The notes: generated by a model from the letters alone, not told the origin. A stretch of DNA of 64,000 bases from Enterocloster bolteae (GCA_021772025.1 JAETNT010000020.1:1-64000); one strand, 5' to 3'; shown: positions 16,325 to 25,680, counted from the stretch's first letter. Made by a program: numbers and translations.

Positions 16325-17530
16325 ATGCAAAGAAGACAGATAATTTGCCTGGCAGTATCAGCGGCAATTTTTATCCCGGTTTGGATCGGAAATCAGGATT
16401 CGGCTTTGAAAGGGAACGCAATCCGCCGAAGCGGATACGGAGAAGAAGAAATCTGGTATGAAGTACTGGTATCCGGACTTGAGGAGAAAGAGATCCCCGT
16501 ACAGATTCCTGTAAGCAGCCGGAAGCGCCGGGAAGAAGAGGCCCGTCGGATACGGGAGGAATGGGTAGAAAATCTTCCAGCAGAGATTTTGCAGCAAAAT
16601 CCGTCTTTAAAGGAAATCAGGTCAGATTTAAACCTGATAAACTATTATGATAAGCTGGCTTTGAGATTGGAGTGGGAAACCGGGGACTCAGAGCTGATTG
16701 ACTGTTTCGGAAAGGTATATAATCAAGGGCTTACGGAAAATGGAGAGGACACATGGCTTCGGCTTACGGTTTTTGATAATGTGGGAAACAGTATTTTTCA
16801 TATACCGGTCCATATTTATCCCCCTGAACTATCTGATATGGACAAAAAGGTCAGGGCGCTTTCAGAAGCAATTCATACGGCAGATAAGGATACAGAGGAA
16901 GAAGAGTGGCTCATACTTCCCGGGGAATTTGACGGGGAGAAACTTTCGTACCGTTTGAAGCCCGACTACAGCAGCATCCTAATCCTGGTAATGGGAGGCG
17001 GATTGGCTTTCCTGTACGGATTTGAAGATCAGGTTCGCCAGAAAGAAAGGGACAAAAAAAGGAAGGAACAGTTGATGCTGGAATATTCCGAAGTGGCTTC
17101 TAAACTTCAGGTTTATCTGGGAGCTGGAATGACAGTCCGGACCGCTTGGGAAAAAATGGCGCTGGATTATAAAACAGGGCTGGCTGCAGGCCGCTGCGCG
17201 GCAAGCCCTGCTTACGAGGAGGTAGTAAAGGTATGTATAGATTTACAGAGCGGAGTGTCAGAATCAGAGGCTTACCGCCGGTTTGGCCGAAGGTGCGGCC
17301 TACGGCCTTATATGAAACTTGCCAGCCTGATGGAACAAAATCGGAAAACGGGACTGAAAAATCTACGGTATTTGCTGGAGGAAGAGGTGGCGTCTGCTTT
17401 TGAGGAAAGAAAAAATATAGCTAGGCGGTTAGGAGAGGAAGCCGGGACTAAGCTTCTGCTGCCACTATTCTTAATGTTGGGGGTCGTCATGGTGATGGTA
17501 GCCGCCCCGGCGTTTCTCAGTTTTTACTGA
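16325..17530 (+). CDS. tadC: TadC-like platform protein with N-terminal external domain
   Basis: The 401-aa protein has two parts. The C-terminal ~190 residues form a T2SSF platform domain (KLQVYLGAGMTVRTAWEKM, SLMEQNRKTGLKNL) ending in a membrane segment. The N-terminal ~215 residues start with a signal anchor (IICLAVSAAIFIPVW) followed by a soluble, charge-rich region that probably lies outside the membrane, then a second membrane segment (ILILVMGGGLAFLYGF). Canonical TadC lacks such an ectodomain. AAAGGAGC precedes ATG 16325. It lies 15 bases after tadB. Confidence 0.8.
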   Translation: MQRRQIICLAVSAAIFIPVWIGNQDSALKGNAIRRSGYGEEEIWYEVLVSGLEEKEIPVQIPVSSRKRREEEARRIREEWVENLPAEILQQNPSLKEIRSDLNLINYYDKLALRLEWETGDSELIDCFGKVYNQGLTENGEDTWLRLTVFDNVGNSIFHIPVHIYPPELSDMDKKVRALSEAIHTADKDTEEEEWLILPGEFDGEKLSYRLKPDYSSILILVMGGGLAFLYGFEDQVRQKERDKKRKEQLMLEYSEVASKLQVYLGAGMTVRTAWEKMALDYKTGLAAGRCAASPAYEEVVKVCIDLQSGVSESEAYRRFGRRCGLRPYMKLASLMEQNRKTGLKNLRYLLEEEVASAFEERKNIARRLGEEAGTKLLLPLFLMLGVVMVMVAAPAFLSFY

Positions 17531-17546
17531 AGGGAGGTGAAACGTT

Positions 17547-17726
17547 ATGAAAGCAAGGGATGAATTACAGGCGTGGATTTACGAAGAAGATGGAATAGGA
17601 GTGATTGAAATCGTATTGATACTGGTGGTGCTAATTGGCCTGGTAATAATATTTAAGAAGCAGATTACTACTTTATTAAATAATGTATTTAAGGAAATCA
17701 ACAGCCAGTCAAAAGAGGTGTATTAA
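17547..17726 (+). CDS. flp: Flp-type pilin (59 aa)
   Basis: This short gene encodes the likely major pilin. After a 16-residue charged leader ending in EEDG comes IGVIEIVLILVVLIGLVII, with Glu at position +5 from the Gly16 cleavage site, as in Flp prepilins. The mature protein would be a single hydrophobic helix plus an amphipathic tail of about 22 residues. GGGAGGTG lies seven bases before ATG 17547, one of the best SDs in the locus. It sits between tadC and a TadG-like gene (2-base gap), and two prepilin peptidases encoded in the same locus could process it. Confidence 0.85.
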   Translation: MKARDELQAWIYEEDGIGVIEIVLILVVLIGLVIIFKKQITTLLNNVFKEINSQSKEVY

Positions 17727-17728
17727 CA

Positions 17729-19663
17729 ATGAGGCCAAGGGGTCAGATTACTGTATTTTTAAGTCTTATTTTGTTGTGTGTGTTCGGATTGATCTGCGGA
17801 CTTCTGGAATCGGCCAGAATGGCCGGAGCCAGATACTACCTTCAAACAGCAGCAAACTCGGCACTGGATTCTGTGATGAGCCAGTATCATCGGCCTATGT
17901 GGGATCAGTATCGAATTTTAGGAGTGGAATACATAGAGAAAGAAGCGGTGGAAAAGGAGTTCATCCGATATCTGAAAGAATATTCAGAAGCTGCTGATTG
18001 GTATACTATGGAACCGGATTCTGCTGAGATAGAAAAACTGATCCACCTTACTGATAATAGTGGAAAGTATATGGAACAGCAGATTCTGGACTTTATGAAA
18101 TATGGTATCTGGACCCAGGACATGGAAGAAAGGGCTGCGCTTAATCCGGAAAAGACAATGAAGGAGGCAGAGAGAGTAAACCAGATTTCCAAAAAACTGG
18201 AGACGCAGACAAAAGAAGCGTGGAAGCTGGAGCAGACCCTGGAAAAATTGAAAACCTGTCTGAACCGGCAAGAAAGCTGCTATAAAGAAGCAGTTCAGGC
18301 ATTAGAACACGGGGACGGCACCGGATTTTTAAAGGCGGCTGGAGACTTAAGGGATAACTTAAAGCAAGTGCCGGGTTTGGTAAAGACCTATGGCAGAGGG
18401 GCAGACAATTTGGCAGAAAGACTGGAGGAGGTGAAAAGAGAATATGAAGAGAAGCGCCGGGATATGGGAGGCGCCGTCCAGGAAATTATGGAAGATGAAT
18501 TTTTACGATATGAATCCTATACATCTCAGGACGGAGAACGGAGACAGGAGGTGGAATGCCTCACAGAACTTGCAGAACAACAAGAGCAATTGGTATTTCA
18601 GGCGATGGAAAAAGCAGAAGAGATAATGGAATTTATTGAAAACCGGGAGCCGGAAGAAGAGGGGGATATAGTAGACGAAGAAGGGCTGTGGGCAGAGGTA
18701 GAATCTTATTTTTCCGGATATCAGCTGCTCCGGGTTTCCTATACTGCCGGAGGGGAAGATAAAGAGTCCGAAGGGATTTTAAATCAGATTCGCCGTGCAG
18801 CGGAATCAGGAATCCTTCCCCTGGTTCTTCCGGAAGGGGAAAAAGTTTCGGAAGGTATGATTTCCGTGGAGAATCTGCCGTCTTATATAAGAAAAAACGG
18901 CGGAGAGGGGGACGGTTATGGAAACGGACCGGATGGAGCAACAAATTTAATAGACCAATTTTTGATAGCGGAATACAGCGGACACTTTTTAACCGATTTT
19001 TGCTCTGAGGAAAAGAAAGAATTCCAATATGAGCTGGAATACATATTATACGGAAGCTCCGTAGACGGCGCCAATTTGTCGGCTTCGGTAAATCGCTTGC
19101 TGGCAGTCCGGGAAGGACTGAATTTAATTACAATTCTGACAGATCCCCAAAAACGCCGGGAGGCAGAAACCCTGGCAGCGGCCATAGTGGGAGCATCGGG
19201 CTTTGCACCGCTAGTTGGAATCACGTCATTTTTCATTATAGGAATTTGGGCATTAGGAGAATCTTTAGTAGATGTAAAGATTTTGCTGTCGGGAGGAAAA
19301 GTGCCGGTTTGGAAGGATAAAAATACCTGGAATTTAGATTTATCAGGGCTTTTAGAGCTGGGGAGAAAAGGAATGGTGCCAAAGAAGGAAAGCGATCAGG
19401 GCATGGATTATACAAGTTACTTAAAACTATTTCTAATTCTTGCTTCTGTTACGACTGTAATCTACCGGATAATGGATATGATTCAGATAAATCTTTCCAG
19501 AAAAGAACCGGGATTTTCAATGGCAAAGTGTGCCGGCCAAATAGAAATAAAGACAGAAGTCAAGGGAAAACATATATTCTTATCTTTGGGATTGTTGAAA
19601 AGTTTGACCGGAAAGGAGGCCGGAACATACTGGTACGGAACGACTGTTAAAAATGGATATTAG
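17729..19663 (+). CDS. TadG-like membrane-anchored protein (DUF5702-like)
   Basis: The 644-aa protein starts with GQITVFLSLILLCVFGLICGLLESARM, a type of N-terminal anchor found in TadE/TadG proteins. It continues with about 250 residues of charged, coiled-coil-like helix (residues ~130-320) rich in Glu, Lys and Arg. Near the C terminus are hydrophobic stretches (GFAPLVGITSFFIIGIWAL and a segment near 570). I recall this arrangement as DUF5702 in clostridial Tad loci; the number is from memory. It is expected to be a minor pilin-like or assembly component at the cell surface. Confidence 0.65.
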   Translation: MRPRGQITVFLSLILLCVFGLICGLLESARMAGARYYLQTAANSALDSVMSQYHRPMWDQYRILGVEYIEKEAVEKEFIRYLKEYSEAADWYTMEPDSAEIEKLIHLTDNSGKYMEQQILDFMKYGIWTQDMEERAALNPEKTMKEAERVNQISKKLETQTKEAWKLEQTLEKLKTCLNRQESCYKEAVQALEHGDGTGFLKAAGDLRDNLKQVPGLVKTYGRGADNLAERLEEVKREYEEKRRDMGGAVQEIMEDEFLRYESYTSQDGERRQEVECLTELAEQQEQLVFQAMEKAEEIMEFIENREPEEEGDIVDEEGLWAEVESYFSGYQLLRVSYTAGGEDKESEGILNQIRRAAESGILPLVLPEGEKVSEGMISVENLPSYIRKNGGEGDGYGNGPDGATNLIDQFLIAEYSGHFLTDFCSEEKKEFQYELEYILYGSSVDGANLSASVNRLLAVREGLNLITILTDPQKRREAETLAAAIVGASGFAPLVGITSFFIIGIWALGESLVDVKILLSGGKVPVWKDKNTWNLDLSGLLELGRKGMVPKKESDQGMDYTSYLKLFLILASVTTVIYRIMDMIQINLSRKEPGFSMAKCAGQIEIKTEVKGKHIFLSLGLLKSLTGKEAGTYWYGTTVKNGY

Positions 19664-19688
19664 CATATGTTGACGGAGGAAGATAATC

Positions 19689-20573
19689 ATGCCCTTTTTT
19701 ACGGCGCTTTTAACATTAATAATCCAACCATATCTGGAAGCTCTAAGTTATAACGCGAAATCAAGAAAAAAAGACGCAACTCTCCAAGTACGAGCCCCCT
19801 TAACAGGATTCATCCGTTGCCGTAAAAAAAGGGTATGGTTATCTTCCTCTGTCAGTCTGCATCTGAATGGAAGCATGTCTGTCGAAGCTGCTTTGGGATT
19901 TTCGCTGTTTCTTTTTGCCTGTATATGTATGATGATGCCCATGAAGATTATGGACAGACAGAGGCAGATACAGGCGCGTTTGGAAAATACTGGAGAATCT
20001 TTAAGCCAATACGCTTACCTGGGAGAGGGTCAGAAAAATACAACATTGTCAGGAGGAGCATTTTGGGAAGAACAGCAGATACGAATTTTAAATGACGGAG
20101 AGACAATTCGTCTGGTAATGAACTATGAAATACCGCTTCCATTTTCTGTCTTAGGGCTGGAGTCTATTCCAATGGAATCAAAAAGTATTCGAAGAGCCTG
20201 GATAGGGAAAGACGGACCGCTAGGAGAAGGATTTCTTGAAGAGTCCAAAAGCAGCCGAAGTCATTTTCAGGAGATGGTTTTTATCGGAAAAAACAGTACG
20301 CGTTATCATAAAACGCAGGAATGTCATTACTTGTCAAATGACCTTACAGCAATTTCCTATGAGGAATTGGACGGCCGACGAAATAACGGAGGAAGACGTT
20401 ACCATGCCTGTCAGATATGTGCAGGCGCAGCCGGCCCCGGAAGTACGGTTTACATTATGCCGGAAGGGGAGAGTTATCATTCCCAATGGAATTGCTCCGC
20501 GATCATTGCCTATGTAAAAGAAGTTTCTATAGAAGAAGCAGAACATCTGGGGAAATGCTCTTACTGTTGGTGA
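19689..20573 (+). CDS. TadE-like protein with two Cys/His clusters
   Basis: The 294-aa protein has a TadE-type anchor (GSMSVEAALGFSLFLFACICMM, about residues 60-82) behind an unusually long basic N-terminal extension. After a beta-rich middle region come two similar Cys/His clusters. The first has YHKTQECHYL with HACQIC about 40 residues later; the second has YHSQWNC with a final CSYC. Each could bind a metal such as zinc through one His and three Cys, like small extracellular ribbon modules that carry a YH-x(4)-C motif. GGAGGAAG precedes the ATG. Confidence 0.65.
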   Translation: MPFFTALLTLIIQPYLEALSYNAKSRKKDATLQVRAPLTGFIRCRKKRVWLSSSVSLHLNGSMSVEAALGFSLFLFACICMMMPMKIMDRQRQIQARLENTGESLSQYAYLGEGQKNTTLSGGAFWEEQQIRILNDGETIRLVMNYEIPLPFSVLGLESIPMESKSIRRAWIGKDGPLGEGFLEESKSSRSHFQEMVFIGKNSTRYHKTQECHYLSNDLTAISYEELDGRRNNGGRRYHACQICAGAAGPGSTVYIMPEGESYHSQWNCSAIIAYVKEVSIEEAEHLGKCSYCW

Positions 20574-20581
20574 GGAAAAAT

Positions 20582-21061
20582 ATGGTGATTTTATTATTTT
20601 TACTGTCCGCAGCTATTTCTGACTGGAAGACCAGGGAAATTCCTGTGTGGATTTATATATTGGGAGGGACAGAAGCCATACTGTGGAGAATCAGCTGTCT
20701 GGCAGGCTTCTCTGAGCATTGGGGAAGTGAAGTCTGGATAGTATTTCTTCACGGAAATACAGGCAATATGCCGCTGTTGGAAATAGTGGGAGGGGTCTCC
20801 ATTGGAGTAGTTCTGCTAATACTTTCAAAAATAACAGAAGGGGCAGTTGGCCTCGGAGACGGAATGTTGTTTTTTGTTACCGGAATTTATCTGGGATTTT
20901 GGAAAAATGCCATGCTGCTGTGGGGCAGCCTGCTTCTTTGCAGCTGTTGGGGAATCGCACTATTAGCAGTACGGCGGATAAAGTGGACGGCCGGAAAAAG
21001 AATGGAGATTCCGTTTCTGCCATTTGTGCTGCCCGTAGGAATGTGGATTCTTATGCTATAA
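20582..21061 (+). CDS. Prepilin peptidase, A24 family, second copy
   Basis: The 159-aa polytopic membrane protein keeps both family aspartates, in SAAISDWKTREIP and AVGLGDGMLF. It is the second A24 peptidase in the locus and is clearly different from the first (12766). ATG 20582 has GAGGA six bases upstream; the frame stays open through the preceding gene but has no other well-spaced start. It starts 9 bases after the TadE-like gene. Two peptidases may split the work between the Flp pilin and the TadE-like minor pilins, or the intact second copy may back up the first. Confidence 0.83.
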   Translation: MVILLFLLSAAISDWKTREIPVWIYILGGTEAILWRISCLAGFSEHWGSEVWIVFLHGNTGNMPLLEIVGGVSIGVVLLILSKITEGAVGLGDGMLFFVTGIYLGFWKNAMLLWGSLLLCSCWGIALLAVRRIKWTAGKRMEIPFLPFVLPVGMWILML

Positions 21062-21071
21062 GGAGGAAGAT

Positions 21072-21497
21072 ATGAAGGGAAGTTATACTGTAGAAGCTGC
21101 TGTTATTATGAGTATCTTTTGCCTTATGACGGCAGTGGTGATCCGTCAGGCTTATAAGCTGCATGATGAGACTGTCGGAAAGATGGCGCTCCATGAACAG
21201 GTAGAGAGGGCAAGACGGTTAAGTTCCTGGGAAAGGGAACAGGAGCTTGCAGAAATAGAAGGAAAGGCAGCAAAACGAAAGATAACCCGATTTTCTTTTG
21301 AAGATTTCCACCTACAGCTTAGGAAACAGCGGGGAAAAATTGTAGGAAAATCCGAAGCAAGAGAGCCTGGCGGACAGTGGAATATGGAAATAGAGGCAGG
21401 TATTTTTGAACCGGAGGCATTTTTAAGAAAAATCGAAGCGGCGAAACAACTGGAGGGCAGAGATGGAAGTTCATTACGAAAGGCAGATGCGCCATAA
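21072..21497 (+). CDS. TadE-like minor pilin
   Basis: The 141-aa protein begins with KGSYTVEAAVIMSIFCLM, in which Gly-Ser-Tyr-Thr-Val-Glu resembles a prepilin cleavage site with Glu at +5. The mature part is helical, very rich in Arg, Lys and Glu, and has no Cys besides one in the anchor. AAGGAGGA precedes the ATG. It overlaps the FHA gene by 35 bases. Confidence 0.7.
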   Translation: MKGSYTVEAAVIMSIFCLMTAVVIRQAYKLHDETVGKMALHEQVERARRLSSWEREQELAEIEGKAAKRKITRFSFEDFHLQLRKQRGKIVGKSEAREPGGQWNMEIEAGIFEPEAFLRKIEAAKQLEGRDGSSLRKADAP

Positions 21498-22797
21498 TTA
21501 TTTGATTATAAAGCCGGAAGATAGCTGCGAAAAAAGTTATGAGAGCCGGATGCTAATGGGAAATGCAATAGATGGACTGCTGAAGTTCCGGCTTCAGCAG
21601 ACAGAAAACGGGATATTTTATTATTATGAAATAACATCAAAACAGCCCTTAAGCCGAATTCTGGAGGGACGATGGATTGGAAGAAATGAGATTACAGGAT
21701 TAATCGCCTCAATTGCCAGAATATTGGAAAAGATGGAAAATTATTTGCTGCCGGAAAATCGGATTTTATTAGAGCCGGAATATATATATGTGAATCCGGA
21801 GAACTTTAAGATATTTTTGTGCCTGATTCCGGGAAGGAAGGCAGATCTTTCGAAATCCATGGAGAGGCTCCTTCAATACATTCTGAAAAAAGTGGATCAT
21901 AATGAAAAAGACGGTGTTCTTTTAGCCTACCGTCTTTACCAGGAAAGCCAAAAAGAATTTTATGGGATGGACGGCCTTTTAAAATGGCTTCCTCAGGAGA
22001 CAAAGGCGGCAGCTGTTCCGGAAGATGAGAACAGTGCTTTTGCTTCCCCGATAATCAAGTTTGAGAGCTCGGTACAGGAGTCTAAAGATTCTTTATTGCC
22101 GGAATATGAAAAAGAGGATCAGCCTAAACGAAAGAAGAAAGCAGGATTCCGAAAAAGCCTTTTGGCGATAACTGGGATTCTGATGATGCCGGGATTGGTG
22201 TGGATGATAAAAGGAACAGGATTTTTTATGGAATATCCCTTTCTGCTTGCGGCTTGGTATGGAATATGGGGAATATTTAGTGCGGCGTTGTGGATAATAA
22301 GGCGCGTTTTTTCAGATAATGTGGAAGAAAAACAGGAGGAAATAAAAATTCCTCTTTTTAAGCCTAAAGAAGAACGTTCTTGGGAGGTTCCTTTTTTACC
22401 AGAGGAAAGTTCATTAGAGAAGTCAGAAGTTTTTTGTGTCACGCCCCCTGCAGCGCCTCCTGCAATGGAAACGCAGCTGTTGACTCCGGAAAACACGGAT
22501 CAAAGGGCTGTCCGGTATCTTATAAGTCTGGATAAACAGCAAGAAGATATTCCGATTGCCTATTTTCCTTTTATCATTGGAAAGAAAAGCGAGATCGCAG
22601 ATTATATTTTAAATAAAGATACGGTCAGCCGCCTTCATGTAAAGCTGGAGGAAAAAGACGGCAGATACCAGATAACCGATTTAAATTCAACTAATGGAAC
22701 TATGGTAAAAGGGGTGATGCTTCAAAATAATGAGACAAAATTTTTGGAAATAGGGGATGAAGTATATATTGCAGATAGCGGATTCCGCTTTATGTAG
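21463..22797 (+). CDS. FHA-domain membrane protein (DUF6382-like)
   Basis: The 444-aa protein has an N-terminal globular domain of about 170 residues (I recall DUF6382 for this type), a membrane hairpin around 225-280 (LLAITGILMMPGLVWMI and LLAAWYGIWGIFSAALWII), an acidic linker and a C-terminal FHA domain. The FHA motifs are IGKKSEIADYIL, SRLHVKL and LNSTNGTMVKG, which read phosphothreonine. The Ser/Thr kinase gene at 34367 could be a partner, but that is inference. It is the last gene of the Tad block, and GGAGGG lies five bases before the ATG. Confidence 0.8.
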   Translation: MEVHYERQMRHNYLIIKPEDSCEKSYESRMLMGNAIDGLLKFRLQQTENGIFYYYEITSKQPLSRILEGRWIGRNEITGLIASIARILEKMENYLLPENRILLEPEYIYVNPENFKIFLCLIPGRKADLSKSMERLLQYILKKVDHNEKDGVLLAYRLYQESQKEFYGMDGLLKWLPQETKAAAVPEDENSAFASPIIKFESSVQESKDSLLPEYEKEDQPKRKKKAGFRKSLLAITGILMMPGLVWMIKGTGFFMEYPFLLAAWYGIWGIFSAALWIIRRVFSDNVEEKQEEIKIPLFKPKEERSWEVPFLPEESSLEKSEVFCVTPPAAPPAMETQLLTPENTDQRAVRYLISLDKQQEDIPIAYFPFIIGKKSEIADYILNKDTVSRLHVKLEEKDGRYQITDLNSTNGTMVKGVMLQNNETKFLEIGDEVYIADSGFRFM

Positions 22798-22818
22798 ACT
22801 ATTTTAAAGAAGAATCCC

Positions 22819-22847
22819 TTAACAAAATCCCTAGGATATGGTAAAAT
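22819..22847 (+). promoter_or_regulatory. Promoter of the rhomboid-HIT operon
   Basis: TTAACA (22819-22824) and TAAAAT (22842-22847) are 17 bases apart, directly after the Tad locus ends. Confidence 0.65.
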
Positions 22848-22875
22848 ATGTCTAATGCAAAGGAGACAAATCGCC

Positions 22876-23514
22876 ATGAATTCATCATATTCTAAAAATA
22901 ATATTGCCTGGGTGAATGGTTGTCTGATTGCTTTAAACGTATTGTATTTTCTGTTCGTTGAGATAAAAGGATCCAGCGAAGACGCCAGAATAATGATACG
23001 GTACGGAGCATTGTATGTTCCACTGGTAATTTGGGAAAAAGAATATTACCGATTAGTTACAGCAATGTTTATGCACTTTGGAGTTCGCCATTTGGTTAAT
23101 AACATGTTGGTTTTGTTTGTTCTGGGGGATAATCTGGAGCGGGCATTAGGGAAGGTAAAATACCTTATCTTCTATCTGGCATGCGGGATAGGCGCCAACA
23201 TTGTCTCTGTCTATTCTTATTTAAGGACCTCGCCCAATATAGTATCTGCAGGAGCATCCGGAGCAGTTTTTGGAGTAGTAGGAGGATTGATCTATGCAGT
23301 CTTGAGAAATCAGGGCAGGCTTGAGGATCTGAACGGCAGGCAATTAATTTTGATGGCTATTTTTTCCCTGTACCTGGGATTTACAAGCGCAGGTACGAAC
23401 AATACAGCACATGTATCCGGTATTTTTATTGGCTTGCTGTTAGGGGGAGTCCTGTACCGAAAACCAAAGGCAGGAATAAAAAAGAAGATGAAATCAGGAG
23501 GGGACTATTTATGA
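22876..23514 (+). CDS. Rhomboid-family intramembrane serine protease
   Basis: The 212-aa protein has six hydrophobic segments. The rhomboid signature is complete: HFGVRHLVNNM in the loop region, catalytic Ser in SAGASGAVFG and catalytic His in NNTAHVSGIFIG. It would cut membrane-anchored substrates within the bilayer. ATG 22876 is chosen because AAAGGAGA lies nine bases upstream; the in-frame ATG 22855 contains that SD within its own codons. Its stop overlaps the HIT start by four bases (ATGA). Confidence 0.9.
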   Translation: MNSSYSKNNIAWVNGCLIALNVLYFLFVEIKGSSEDARIMIRYGALYVPLVIWEKEYYRLVTAMFMHFGVRHLVNNMLVLFVLGDNLERALGKVKYLIFYLACGIGANIVSVYSYLRTSPNIVSAGASGAVFGVVGGLIYAVLRNQGRLEDLNGRQLILMAIFSLYLGFTSAGTNNTAHVSGIFIGLLLGGVLYRKPKAGIKKKMKSGGDYL

Positions 23515-23930
23515 GGGACGAAACTTGTATTTTTTGTAAAATTGCAAATGGGGAAATACCATCTGCAACCGTGTACGAAGATCCGGATTTTCGCGTGATT
23601 TTAGATCTGGGGCCGGCATCTGAAGGCCATGCGCTTATTCTGCCTAAAAATCATTTCAAAGATGTCTGTGAGCTGGACGAGAAAACCGCTGCTAAAATTC
23701 TGCCTTTGGCTGCTAAAATGGGGGCCGCTATGAAAAAGTCTTTGGGCTGCGCCGGATTTAACTTGGTTCAGAACAATGGAGAGGAAGCAGGACAAACAGT
23801 TTTTCATTTCCATATGCATGTGATTCCCAGATATCAGGGAGGGCCTTCTATTGCAGGATGGGAATGTCAGTCAGTAAATGCGGATAAACTGGCTCAGACT
23901 GCAGAGCAAATAAAAAGCGCGCTTTCATAG
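23511..23930 (+). CDS. HIT-family nucleotide hydrolase
   Basis: The 139-aa protein has an N-terminal C-x-x-C (CIFCKI), the segment GHALILPKNH and the catalytic triad motif HFHMHVIPR. HIT proteins hydrolyse dinucleoside polyphosphates or AMP conjugates in the cytosol. AGGAGGGG precedes ATG 23511. It is co-transcribed with the rhomboid protease and is followed 15 bases later by the sigma factor gene. Confidence 0.92.
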   Translation: MRDETCIFCKIANGEIPSATVYEDPDFRVILDLGPASEGHALILPKNHFKDVCELDEKTAAKILPLAAKMGAAMKKSLGCAGFNLVQNNGEEAGQTVFHFHMHVIPRYQGGPSIAGWECQSVNADKLAQTAEQIKSALS

Positions 23931-23945
23931 ATTTAGGAGAATGAC

Positions 23946-24485
23946 ATGCAACAAAAGATAAATGAGCTGTTGCTGTCCATGTATGAGGAACATCAGGCAT
24001 CTCTTCGTGTGCTGGCAAAATCATATGGAGTTCCGGATAAAGATGTAGATGATGTGGTTCAAGAGACATTTATTGCGTACTTTGGGCATTATTCTTTGGA
24101 ATGGACTCCTGGCCGCAAGAAGGCAATGCTGGTAAGGATTTTGAAAAATCGCTGTGTAGACTATCACAGAAAAAGCCGAAATGTGGATACCATCAGTATT
24201 AATTCTGAGGAATTTATCGAAGACTGCAAGATAGCTTCCAGATACCGGGTAGAAACATCTTTTGACAAAATATATGAGAATGAGACTCTTGAAGAGATAT
24301 ATCAGGTAATTGAAGGAATGAGCAAAGACCTGCAGGAAGCGGCCATTCTACATTTGATTGAAGGACGGCCGCAAAAGGAAGTATGTGAAATTCTGGGAAT
24401 CAGCAGCGATGCCTGCCGAGCCAGAATTTCCAGAGCGAGAAAAGTTCTCCGAAAAGAATTGGGAAGAGAAGGCAAGACGACTTAA
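23946..24485 (+). CDS. ECF-type RNA polymerase sigma factor
   Basis: The 179-aa protein has sigma region 2 ([14 protein letters not shown], with the basic DNA-melting segment [12 protein letters not shown]) and region 4 ([37 protein letters not shown]). Regions 1 and 3 are absent, as in ECF factors. It lies 15 bases behind the HIT gene and its last four bases overlap the converging murG. No anti-sigma gene follows directly, but an anti-sigma-like membrane protein is encoded at 25681. Confidence 0.88.
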   Translation: MQQKINELLLSMYEEHQASLRVLAKSYGVPDKDVDDVVQETFIAYFGHYSLEWTPGRKKAMLVRILKNRCVDYHRKSRNVDTISINSEEFIEDCKIASRYRVETSFDKIYENETLEEIYQVIEGMSKDLQEAAILHLIEGRPQKEVCEILGISSDACRARISRARKVLRKELGREGKTT

Positions 24486-25546
24486 TTGGCAAATGATTCA
24501 ATTAATGAGATGACGGTATTTACGGCATTTCCCTGATGACTGCCTTCCATAGCGGAGATATAGGTGTGACGGTTAGCATATAGATCGGTAATAGCCTGAT
24601 AGAGGGTATCGTCCGTTAAATCCTCTTCCTCCAGCACAGAACTGAAACCTTGCTTACCAAACGATTTTGCGTTTAAAATCTGATCACCCCGACTTGCAGA
24701 AGCAGAGAGGGGAATCAGTAGATTCGGTTTTCTCAGAGCCAATATTTCACAGATGGAATTAGCGCCGGCTCTGGAGATCATCAGGTCAGCAACAGCAAAT
24801 AAATGTTTTAAAGGAGCATCCACGTACTCATACTGTACATATCCGTCGGTGTGAATCAGGCTTTCATCCAGATTGCCCTTGCCGCAGATATGTATAATCT
24901 GAAATTGCTGTAAAAGGCGAGGAAGGATGCTTCGGACAGCGGTATTTACTTTTACAGAGCCAAGACTGCCGCCGATAATTAAAATAATTGGTTTTTCCGG
25001 TGACAGACCGGAATATTTAAGCCCAGCCAGGCGGTCGCCTTGAAGAATCTCGGCACGGATAGGAGAACCGGTAAGAATTGCCTTATCTTCCGGAAGATAG
25101 GGTAAGGTCTCGGGAAAATTACAGCATACCTTTCTTGCTGATGGGATACAAATTCTATTTGCCAGTCCAGGGGTCATATCGGATTCGTGAATGATTGCCG
25201 GAATTTTGAAATGCTTGGCTGCCAATACAACAGGAACCGATACAAAACCGCCTTTGGAAAAGACAACATCCGGCTTATACTTTTTCATCAATTTTAAAGC
25301 TTCCAGGTAGCCCTTTGCAACCCGAAAAGGATCGGAAAAGTTCTTCAGATCAAAATAACGGCGGAGCTTGCCAGATGAGATGGCGTCATAAGGGATCCCG
25401 GCATTTTCAATTAATTTTCGTTCAATGCCTTGCTTGGAGCCAATATAATGAATTTCATAGCCTAATTCCTGTAATGCCGGAAGCAGAGCCAGATTCGGGG
25501 TAACATGGCCAGCGGTCCCTCCGCCGGTCAATATGATTTTTTTCAT
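24482..25546 (-). CDS. murG: UDP-GlcNAc:lipid I N-acetylglucosaminyltransferase
   Basis: The 354-aa peripheral membrane protein makes lipid II. It shows the GT28 motifs: [17 protein letters not shown] at the N terminus, the acceptor-site [12 protein letters not shown], the glycine-rich [10 protein letters not shown] and the donor-binding [10 protein letters not shown]. Length is typical. It is a single gene here rather than part of a dcw cluster. GGAGGT lies close before the ATG on the minus strand. Confidence 0.95.
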   Translation of the reverse strand: MKKIILTGGGTAGHVTPNLALLPALQELGYEIHYIGSKQGIERKLIENAGIPYDAISSGKLRRYFDLKNFSDPFRVAKGYLEALKLMKKYKPDVVFSKGGFVSVPVVLAAKHFKIPAIIHESDMTPGLANRICIPSARKVCCNFPETLPYLPEDKAILTGSPIRAEILQGDRLAGLKYSGLSPEKPIILIIGGSLGSVKVNTAVRSILPRLLQQFQIIHICGKGNLDESLIHTDGYVQYEYVDAPLKHLFAVADLMISRAGANSICEILALRKPNLLIPLSASASRGDQILNAKSFGKQGFSSVLEEEDLTDDTLYQAITDLYANRHTYISAMEGSHQGNAVNTVISLIESFAN

Positions 25547-25680
25547 ATAGAAAGACCTCCGATGACATTTTTATAGTTATATAGTAACCACAAAAGAGAA
25601 AAAGTCAACCCTAAGAACCAGGGAAGTTTGAGGAAATAAGGGAAGAATCAGCAATTTTATAAAATTAATCGAGGTGCAGC

